DNA of 30,419 nucleotides from Silene noctiflora (lineage: Eukaryota > Streptophyta > Magnoliopsida > Caryophyllales > Caryophyllaceae), in the NCBI GenBank assembly GCA_009801015.1, contig VHZZ01004758.1, forward strand, positions 33,753 through 64,171, read 5' to 3'. A model generated the notes under the pieces. It worked only from the letters and a program-made list of their open reading frames with translations, ran no database searches and was not told the origin of the DNA. Numbering within the stretch: the stretch's first letter is position 1; every line of letters begins with the position of its first letter. The position numbers were made by a program, and so were the translations under genes. Positions 21,381 through 30,419 of the stretch are shown in pieces.

Positions 21381-24300
21381 TCAATCATCTGCAGTTGCAC
21401 CTCCCCATTTCCGCACCCTACTTAATGCTTCATCGGCCTGTAACAATAGATTGAGATTTATGGAGGATTTGACGAAAACTAATGTAGGAACATGTATGAA
21501 TGGAAAAGGTTGGTTGAACTTACTTCCTTCTTCCAGTTTGTGAGGGATGTGACTATGATTAAAATAGCAGTTTGCAAACAGATTCCACCTACCATTCCTC
21601 CCCAAACTCCCTGCAAAAATATATTACATATATGAGTCCGAAAACAACTAAAAAGTGATTGAACAGATTAAAAATTACTTATATAACAACATAACCCGGC
21701 CAAAACCCACTCAAAAGTTAAAACCCTGCTTACAACATGTCCCATGCCTTAAAAAGCTTCCTCCCATGGCGAGGTAGGCGAGCGTCAAATGCACACAAAT
21801 TTATTCCGGTGTTGAATGCCAATGTCTTTGGGTGACACACTGACACATGATGACAATTAGTTCATGACTTGCATTGACCGACTGGCGACTGGTACCTCAC
21901 AATACTCAAACTATGCCTTGCAAATTTCCGTGAAAATTTGAAACTCCCAAAAAAACTGACCCACCCGAGTAAAATAAGTCAGACTTGAAAAATATTTTTT
22001 TTGGGTGACAACAGACTTGAAAAATATCGAGTAACAGAATTCGACAATAACCAACTCTACATCTCAGTATCCAACCCCTGCAACCCTTCTGAACCCACTA
22101 CCGATCCTAAAAACTTTGGTACAAAAAATATGATTGGTTACCATGACTCCAAGGCCGTATTTGAATCCAAGGAGAAGGCCAGCCGGGAGCCCAAAAAGAT
22201 AGTAACATGCAATATTGATGTACGCCACAAGTGACTGCCATCCTGCTCCAATGGCAACCCCTGAACACAGAAGTAAGAGCATAAATAAGAAACTGGAGTC
22301 CTATAACTTCATATGAAGAGAGTATAATATGTTAGACTAAAGCTCTTTATTCTAAACTTACCTGATAGTACAGGTTGAAGACTATTGAGAAGAACTGTGA
22401 ATGCTAAAACAATTGATATTCTTGTTGTTTCTTTAGCCACAGCCTCACTGCTGGTGAAAAGGTGAGGGAAAGTGTCTCGAGTTGCAAGCACCACTAAGAA
22501 GGCAATAAATCCTATGGCCACTGATGTTATGGAAACTACCGTTACAGAAATTTTAGCTTGTCGGTAATTGCCAGCTCCAAGCTCATTTGATACTCTTACA
22601 CTGTTGTAAATAAGAAACATACACCTGTGAGTGTCTTTTCATGCTATTTCCAAATAGTATCACAAATGATTCTAGAAGTTACCATAGCTGCCATTTTTTT
22701 TATTTTCATCATTAGAAGTTCAAGGATTATCATTCTTTATTTTTGTATAAAACTAGAAGCTTTTACAAGAAGAAAACCGGATGCAAATCAAGATGTGTTA
22801 CCTAATAGCAGCATTGAACCCAAACGCAATCATTGCATCCCATCCTTGCAAGTTCATGCTGAAAACACAAAAAATTTGAGCTTCGAGTAATAAGGAATCA
22901 AATGTCAAAGAAAATTGCTACTCTCTCTTAATCCATATCCAAAAGAAAGACAATTTGTATCCAAATGATGATAGGAATGTACAATGAATTGATTACTCGG
23001 ATGGGCTGCTAAGGAATCTTACCATATAGAGATAGCATCAACAGGTATCAAAGGGTTGGGAAGAACGCCTACAATAACCACTAGCATCATCAAGTACCAA
23101 AGTTCCAAGCTGTACAGAGGAACAAACAAACCAGGTATCAAAAATAGCAAGGACAGAGCACATAAAAAGTCTGAAACGCCTGTCTTTAAATCAAATCATT
23201 TTCTATTGCATAATGTTAAACACGTGTATGGGAATTATTGAGTCCACTCTACAAGCTAAGAAGGTTCCATCCTAAACCAATTAACAATAGTAGTAGTAGA
23301 TCCTATGTCTTATCAAGTGTTCAAATTTCTCATGTTTCTTCAACATGAGACACTCCCATGTGACATATATATGGATTAGACTTTAGAGTTCTACACCCAT
23401 ACTGAAGACATTCAGCAACATATTTTAATTTCTGAAAAATGAGCAATGCTCTTCGACTCTTTGAATGGTAACTGATTTCGTAAACATTCAAGGTATAGGC
23501 CTTCCATTCCTTTCAGTGTTTGAGTTGGCAGGAATATTTACATGTTGAATGTAACGAACGAAATTTATGCTCCATCAATCTCAATAAAAGACTGTCATCT
23601 ATCATTACTTTTTCATGCCAAGTTTTCTTTACACTTTTCTCACCTTTGTGTGCATGAAATCTCACTTAATTTTCACTTTTGGAACTTTATTCACTTTCTA
23701 TTTTATTCCCGCCTTTCTTTTTTTTTTTTTTTTTTTTCAATTACATCACTTTCCATTGACTATTACAATTAATTATTCCTGTTACCCTATTATACATCAC
23801 TATGACAATAAGATATTAATGTTGATAAAATGAGTAAAATCACCAATATAACTTGTTGGGATGGCATTAAATATCTTTTAACAGCATAATAGCTGTTATG
23901 AGAAATTCAGCTTACCAATATCATTGTTAATATTTAAGAGACTCAAAAAACACATTGGCTACTTCCAAAAAATTTCACTGATACTTGACTGACAAGGCGA
24001 TACTCATGTGCAAAGCTAGAAGATAACAAAAACAAGCTGTGATAAATAGTAACATTGGACGTGGCTAAGAGTCCTTCTATGCTACCATGTTATTGGACTC
24101 TCGCATTAATCATGATCAACAGTGTGAGCAAATACCATTCTATTGAGCATTGAAGGTGCTTGATCTAACCACATAACCTAACTAGAAAAGTGAGAATGTT
24201 TTTCGGACAAGAAATATCTTGGTTTGACATTTTCATAAGCTAGGCAGGCCTTCAAGAATCAAGAGTAGATATAAAAAAAGAGAACTAGGAAGACGAAAAA

Positions 24301-27300
24301 AAGATACCATAACATGACAGCAGATGCTGCGGAGAGCTTCACAAAGCCCCACAAGTCAGCAAATGCTAGCCAGGACAATCCACTCCAAGCGCCATCTGAC
24401 TTTGTGTAGATAATGTAAATAAGCTGGAGAATGACGATAAGCCACCACGAGATGTTGAGCATGATTGCTGCTCCTGCCAATCCCCAGCCTAGCCTCAGCA
24501 TAAAAATATAACTCAACACTGTGTGGAGCACCAGTACAGCAGCAGACACCCACGCCATCACAAGCACTTTCCCTTGTGATTGCAAGAATTTTTGTATAGG
24601 AAAATGGAAAGCATAGGCAAATAACTGAGGCATCATCCACAAAGCAAACTTGCCTGCACCACAAAATTGTAGCTTAAAAACAATATTTTATAACATTCAC
24701 TTGCTCGTACTAATTATCATGACAGGCCTGAAAGTTTCTAAATACCATTATGCCACAAGGAAATAATAGTAGTACTTCTGAACAACTAGTCAGCTGAAAG
24801 CCAAAAAGAAAACTTGTAATCGGCTACAGTATTATTCTATTATCTGATGATTGTAAGCATGAGCATTTACAATTTTGTTCCCTCAGAATTGAAACTCGTC
24901 AATTATGCTGAGAACAGACTTGAAACTCGTCCGTGTACATTTACGTGATGCTTGAATTGAGGATAAAAACGTCCAATGTACCTTGCTGAGACCAAGTAGA
25001 TACCCCTCTTCCACAATCTATGCATAGTTATTAGTTTACTGTATAGTTAGTACAAACTCTGTTTTTTATAATACATATACTCCATGTCATTTTTGCTTAT
25101 CGAGACGACGATTTTGACTTTCATTTCTTCTGACAGATTCTTTGAGAAATATTATGAAACTTATTTGTGGAGAACTGATTTAATGAATTTATACAATGTT
25201 CATACATATTTTGAGAGAGATTGAAGACTGAAATGAATATCTCGACGTGTGAGACCGATTTATTTATATAATATTTAGAAAGTATATTATTTTATTTACT
25301 ATTTTCAATTTTGTATCAAGTAAACGATAAAGAAGAGAGTGCAACCTTCCCAGCTCCGTAACAACACCACTTTAGAGAGGTTTTGAAGGTAATCAACTTA
25401 TCATTACTATATTTTGGTATCAATCGCATTTATGGTGCAGCAAATGAGTCTAAGGCACGACAAGCACTTTTAAGATCAAGAGTAAAATCAATATTTAAAC
25501 ACCATCCCCCTTACTACTAAGAGAATAAAAATTCTCTTAGTTTCCCACCTAAAGAACTTTTCAGTTGGGCCTATTTTTCTGGATACTGACACCACGACAT
25601 TAGATGGATAGAAACTTGTGGACCCTATAAGTAGCCCACTTTTTTTCTATCCCACCTGTCATCCCCCTACTACTAAGAGAATAAAATTTTTCTTAGTTTT
25701 CCCGCCTAAAGAACTTCTACTCAGTTCATTTAATTAAAACTACAGTTCATTTATGTAAATAATTTAATTGAGAACGTCTCTTTATAAAATAAATCTAAAA
25801 AATGTCGTGCTTTAGCACGGGAAGTAAACATGGTGGTTTTTTTATTATAAGTGAAATGCTATATTCCTGTGACACCGTCAACAAAGGATCATTGTGACAA
25901 CAACGATGAAAATTGAAGGCCTAGTTGACGAGTATTGACGATATATATTAAGCCATGAAAAGAATGAGCAAATTCATGGCAGGGAATAAAATATGATGAT
26001 CTCAATAATAATAGCTCCTCGCAACAATGTGAGACACTACTCTGAAATTAGCAAGCCATATTCAGTTCTGTCTACAGTTTAACAATGTGAAGGAAACTCA
26101 GAAATCCAACCTATCCAAGTTTTGCATCAACTAATCATATATACCCTACTAAGCATTGTAAAAGGTGAGACACTACTCTGAAATCTGCATGATTGCCTGT
26201 AACTGTGAAAAACGTTAGCTTATCTCGTGTCCAGCGGCCAAGGTTCTGATGAACACAGAGTCACAGGCCCCTGGTAAATAGTGCAATTATTAGGTGGATA
26301 ATAATACCAATAAAAAAGTTGTGGATTTATCTTTATGATGTAACTCAATTAGTCTTATACAGGTTCATAAAAATGGTATCAAGGCAGTTCAGGAGCTTGC
26401 CCAGAATATTCATATGTATGTAATATGCATAACATATGCTATGGTGAGATTCCTATCCCTAAACCGCTTGAACTTGTTATCTCTGAAAAAATAAATAAAT
26501 GATAAATAACACTTAAATGCGATTTCCCTTAAAAAAAGGTTCAATTTCAGTTCGTCCATGTCACTATAACGAGCAATGAACAAGTTTAATAGGTTCGCAA
26601 CAAGCTATCTATCACAGACTGTCTAACTTAGCTGCCCAAAAATCCAAAACATCCTCGAATTTCCAATTCGTATGAGCCGCAAAAAAATCAACTAGCTTCA
26701 AATAAAGCTATGAAATGACGTGTACAGCTAACAAAGAAGATTTAACATTAAGTCCTTAAAAGTTAAAAACGGGATAAAGGGGGAAAAATGTGAAACGTAT
26801 GTGAGAAGACAAGCTTAGCACACTGTAACCAAGTCAGACCTTGAGATAATGAACTTCGGATGAGGAAATGTATAGCATGCGGCTAAAAAACAAAATAATT
26901 AAATGATGTGAAAGAAAGGGCACAAGTGTAAAAGCAAAAGAGCATTAGTCTGACCTGCAGCTTCAGAAATCTCAACGGTTGTGCCAAAAAATTGAAGGAT
27001 AAAAGAGGAATATGTATAAAGTGGGGTGAGTAGAAAGGCAGTGCCTAGCAAGATGACCCATGACCTCTGCATGTACACCCCCAACATTTTAATCTTGCCT
27101 GCACCAAATGCTTGCCCACATAATGTTTCCAGTGCACTCGCCATCCCAAGCTGCATTTTCCAAGCACAAAGTGTTTCGCCATCAATTGATTATCAAGGCT
27201 TATACTAAAGCATATTTTGTCAGCAACGTCAACAACATTACTCCACTACCTCGCGGGCTCTGGGAAATAGGGGTAAGAAGGTCAAATTGACGTAGCTTTA

Positions 27301-29197
27301 CCCATCTATTATTATAGTGCCAGTCTTTTTTAGATTGAAGGTAATCAAATGTGGACAGTGGGCAGGCCAACATGAATTTTGTGGCACGCATACAAGTGGG
27401 GTTGTCCTGTCGAATTTCAGGACTGGTTAGTAGGCCAGGTCTATGTGATTTTTTGAAAATGCAGAGTCCGCACTTGCTATTTTCACTGGCCAAACATCTT
27501 AGTTCAAATGACGGAGCGAGCCATGAAAAACTCTATCATAGAGAGGTTGTTTCAAATGAAAATTGTGCCGAGAAGTGCATAGAATGAATGTTAATTCACA
27601 ATAGTAACAGTTAAATTCTTTTTAAAAGAAATGCACCTAGTTTAGCAAGTCATTTTACTTGTTTTGAGTTGTTTTCATTATTCAACATGACAAATAATGC
27701 GTCTTTTGCACCATTAGATCACATTTAACCAACAAAACTTTCCAATGTACATGTATATACTATATGTAATGTAAGATAGCTACGCCACAATAGTTGACAT
27801 GATACCAAGGAATTCGGAGTCTAGGCATGCTATTTGAATGAGGCATAAGGAATTCTTTGTCTATCTCAGATAAATCAAAAACAAAAATATATTAACCCTG
27901 TTGGTCGTAAATTTAGAACTAAAGTTACGATACCATTTTGTCACAAATTTCAGGATTTTTACTGATTTTTCAATAGTACTCCGTAAAAGGTATAGTGAAG
28001 AAGTTATCATCTAATACTCCAAAGGACCCTTACTCAACAAACATTTGAGGTTTGAAAATTCCTACATACAGGAAGGAAAATTCAAAATGGAAGTTTCAAT
28101 TTAACTTATCAGCGTGGGTCCAGCGGTACGACGACTAATCAAAGCTATACAAACCACAAACATACTTCAACTTTGGACATTAAGTGACAAAAATGTCATT
28201 CTAATTTAATAGGCTAATAATGATGGCTCAGAAAAGCCATTAGTAGGTTAGATAGGAGCACTTCCACATAACCCGAAAGTAATTCACCATTCATTCATCG
28301 TGATCTAACTCGAAAACCATACCTAATTGGAAATGGATTCAAGAGAACACACTCCAAAAATCATGAAAATCCCTAAAAATAGTAAATCATCTGGCTTAAA
28401 ACTAGTTCCTTATTTAGAAACTAATCCTAATTTAATTACCTACCTATGATTTCAAATTAACACGGTAAAATAACTTTCATGTGTATCTTGCGTGATCCTA
28501 GGAGCGAAATCGTATAATAGACCTAGCGAAACTGACCATACCCTCCACAACCCGTACTATTGTAATCCTCCGTCTCAATCATTTGTTTACTTTTTTATTC
28601 TACTAAACAAACAAACACGGATATAACCCTGAACAAGAATTGACCCAATAATCCGAATATGACCAGAAACCCGAATCAATTCAATTTGCAACACCCAATC
28701 ACCCTTTGACCCAATATGAACACACTTCGAAACAAACCTGAACCCAAAATGACCGGACCTGATCCGATCCAAATACAAACATACCCGAACAACCCAAACC
28801 CAAACCAATACAAACCCGAATCACCCATTTGCCAGGTCTACTGGAGTCAAATCCAAAAATTGAAACTACACAAAAACAGTAGAATAAACAGACGTACCAT
28901 AACACCGAAAGCGAGGCCGGCGATGACGGAATTCTCCATAGAAACAGCAGCAAGCTCAAGCTCACCAACTTGACCAGCAAATGTTTGAGTAAGAGCACCC
29001 ATGGAGTATTGACTAATAGAAGTAAAAATAGCAGGTCCAGCAATCTGCCATAGCTTTCTAGATTCATGATTAAACTCAGCAATTGCACTACTATTGACGC
29101 CTTGTGATATTTGGCGTTGTATTATTAGCTTCTGCTTTTGCTGCTCATCTTCAGTCAACAATGGCGTTCCATCTTCTATTTCCTCCGTTTTCATCAT
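21381..29197 (-). CDS. DTX: MATE/DETOXIFICATION efflux transporter (9 exons)
   Basis: Exons in gene order are 29197-28898, 27150-26955, 24653-24308, 23109-23023, 22858-22802, 22600-22362, 22260-22142, 21610-21524 and 21437-21381. Every junction is GT-AG and in phase, giving 495 aa, the usual plant MATE length. Twelve hydrophobic helices can be counted after a polar N-terminus containing GTPLL. Plant MATE signatures are present: LGMASALETLCGQAFGAG, LGVYMQRSW, SVRVSNELGAGN, QPVLSGVAIGAGWQ, and a C-terminal RKWGG. Family knowledge: these proteins export organic cations, flavonoids or other secondary metabolites by H+ antiport, at the vacuole or plasma membrane. Similarity looks closest to the DTX27-DTX35 group; the exact member, membrane and substrate are undetermined. 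Introns 1 and 2 are long (1747 and 2301 bp), and intron 2 carries transposon ends. A TATA box lies 245 bp upstream of the start. Confidence 0.94.
25505..25831 (+). mobile_element. Helitron-like insertion with duplicated 5' end in MATE intron 2
   Basis: Two near copies of a 5' end starting TCCCCCT(T)ACTACTAAG then AGAATAAAA begin at 25505 and 25662. Each is followed by a CTTAGTTT(T)CCC-CCTAAAGAACTT stretch. The right side has a hairpin CGTGC-TTTA-GCACG (25806-25819), like a Helitron 3' stem, but no clear CTRR end follows. It looks like a nested or truncated pair of non-autonomous elements lying within an intron. Confidence 0.45.
26029..26184. repeat. 20-bp direct repeat pair in MATE intron 2
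   Basis: GTGAGACACTACTCTGAAAT is found at 26029-26048 and 26165-26184, identical, 136 bp apart. No element ends were recognised. Confidence 0.6.
28565..28830. repeat. Stowaway half-end and inverted CCGAA/GACCC repeat in MATE intron 1
   Basis: CCTCCGTCTCAATCATTTG then TTTACTTTTTTATTC resembles one Stowaway end, but no matching right end was found. It runs into CCGAATATGACC/CCCGAA-rich DNA (28620-28830), the reverse complement style of the GGGTCA block at 430-750. Confidence 0.45.
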
Positions 29198-29440
29198 TTT
29201 TTTATCAACTGAAGTTACAGATCCAGTTGATAATTTGATATAGTAATGTTAATAATGGAGGTGGTGAAGGAGAGGTAGGAGGGTAGTTTGGTATACTTGG
29301 TCTTTGAATTTTGTGTGAGTATGAATTGACAACGGTATTTCGTGAGGTGGGCGTGTGGGACTTGAGTTGTTGTATTTGCTCATTTGTTTGGTAGGAATTA
29401 AGGATTGTGAAAATGTATAATGGATTCTTGCATAAAACGG

Positions 29441-29449
29441 TTTTATATA
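29441..29449 (-). promoter_or_regulatory. TATA box of the MATE gene
   Basis: The minus strand reads TATATAAAA here, a good plant TATA element, 245 bp upstream of the MATE start codon at 29197. Transcription would be expected to start about 30 bp further downstream, near 29410, leaving a 5' UTR of roughly 210 bp. The placement is inferred from consensus only. Confidence 0.5.
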
Positions 29450-29451
29450 CT

Positions 29452-30153
29452 TGTTCCTTTTTTTTCTATTTTCTTCCTATTTCAATAAAATATTTTTCAT
29501 ATATATTAGAGAATTGAAAAAAAAAAAAAAAAAAAACTGACGAAGTAAGTGATTTGTAAAATTAGGTGATTTTATCCTTACGGCAATAAAGCTCTCTCTA
29601 TTCAATTCAACTACTCTATTCACAAATTAACTCTTATTTCACCTTCATTCAATTTAGTTAAACTTCAATCAATTTAGTTCAGTTAAACTCCTTTTAGTCG
29701 AAAACAACAGGGCCTAACTTCACAACAAGTACTTTTTTTTTAATAAGGTTATTAAGTTTTTTGGTATCTGATTTTACAATGATTTTTTATAAAACTGTTT
29801 AAAAAGAAGCTTACTGAGAATGCCTCCAAAAGTTAGAAGCACTTTTGTTTGGTGTAAATGGATACATATTTATTCTTTTTGTTCGAAAGTTGGTTTTTAT
29901 TGTGTTTGAAACTTTGAATCAATATCTCATTAGAGATTTTATTGCGATGTTCTTATTAGACTCCAGTACTTCAGTCAATTCAGGTGAACGTCGCTCTAAA
30001 CTCATTCGCTTTCTTTAAATCAAATAACATTTGAAGATTTGATTAGAAAATAATCAGATGTTTTGCATTTGAGTTGTGTCATGTCCAATAACAGTAACTA
30101 TTATAACAGAAGCAAGAAAGACAAATAAAAACAATAAAAAAAGCAACGCACAT
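29452..30153. other. Intergenic upstream of MATE, no gene seen
   Basis: AT-rich DNA with a poly-A run at about 29518-29537 and the repeat-like patch at 29640-29717 noted above. The promoter of the MATE gene should lie at its left edge. No coding sequence is supported. Confidence 0.4.
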
Positions 30154-30419
30154 TGTGACACCCCGCTATTTAGGACACCAAAATATAACATAAACGATAT
30201 GATATGCAGCGGAAAAATACGGGATTTTAAAAACTTTTGATGTCTAATAACGGAGAATCAATACCATAACTAGCATGCGGAAATAATGTACGAAAAGTAG
30301 ATAGGTTTACACAACCAAAACATAATAATCGTTGGGGAAAACACATCCCATGAATAACACCAATAAATGTTCAAAGGTAAATCTAGTAAACGAAAACTAA
30401 GGCCTAGGGGATTATTGCT
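30154..30419. mobile_element. Possible LTR start, cut by window edge
   Basis: TGTGACACCCCGCTATTTAG at 30154 begins with TG and resembles the termini of some plant LTR elements, followed by ATGCAGCGGAAAAATACGGG. No partner LTR, primer site or coding region lies in the window, so class and orientation are open. Confidence 0.35.

Noticed and set aside
1403-29197. Metabolic gene cluster of dioxygenase plus MATE transporter
   Set aside because: The two genes are 18 kb apart with an E3 ligase and a plastid membrane protein between them, and no other pathway enzyme is present. Nearness alone is weak evidence.

Overview
This is a plant nuclear window. The sequence is AT-rich, its genes are split by GT-AG introns, and it holds several plant transposon types (LINE, Stowaway-type MITEs, Helitron-like ends, a foldback element). 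The proteins point to a eudicot; I cannot fix the order or species. Two single N bases (18891, 19282) mark uncertain base calls. I see no CRISPR array, no rRNA or tRNA gene, and no bacterial or viral gene set.

I could rebuild four complete genes exon by exon. All junctions are GT-AG and in frame. (1) 1403-3402, plus: a three-exon 2-oxoglutarate/Fe(II) dioxygenase of the SRG1-like plant class, 356 aa. (2) 6255-9423, plus: a five-exon, probably plastid-targeted multi-pass membrane protein of unknown function, 365 aa. (3) 10607-16357, minus: a seven-exon ARIADNE-type RING-IBR-RING E3 ubiquitin ligase, 627 aa, convergent with gene 2. (4) 21381-29197, minus: a nine-exon MATE/DETOXIFICATION transporter, 495 aa.

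Between and inside these genes lie repeats. These are a 99-bp Helitron-like piece (197-295), GGGTCA-rich low-complexity DNA (430-750), a Copia-like LTR remnant (about 3960-4235) and a 5'-truncated LINE with its target-site duplication (4382-5515). Further along are three Stowaway-like MITEs (6564-6657, 10113-10213, 18144-18355), an RNase H relic of another LINE (about 17340-17739), a Mutator-like foldback element (18785-19360), Helitron-like ends in MATE intron 2 (25505-25831), and a likely LTR start at the right edge (30154 on).

The genes do not form an obvious pathway. A dioxygenase and a MATE transporter are both common in specialized metabolism, but they lie 18 kb apart with housekeeping-type genes between them. 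I found no convincing previously undescribed system. The best second-look items are the well-bounded transposon insertions, the C-terminal tail of the ARIADNE protein and the unassigned plastid membrane protein.
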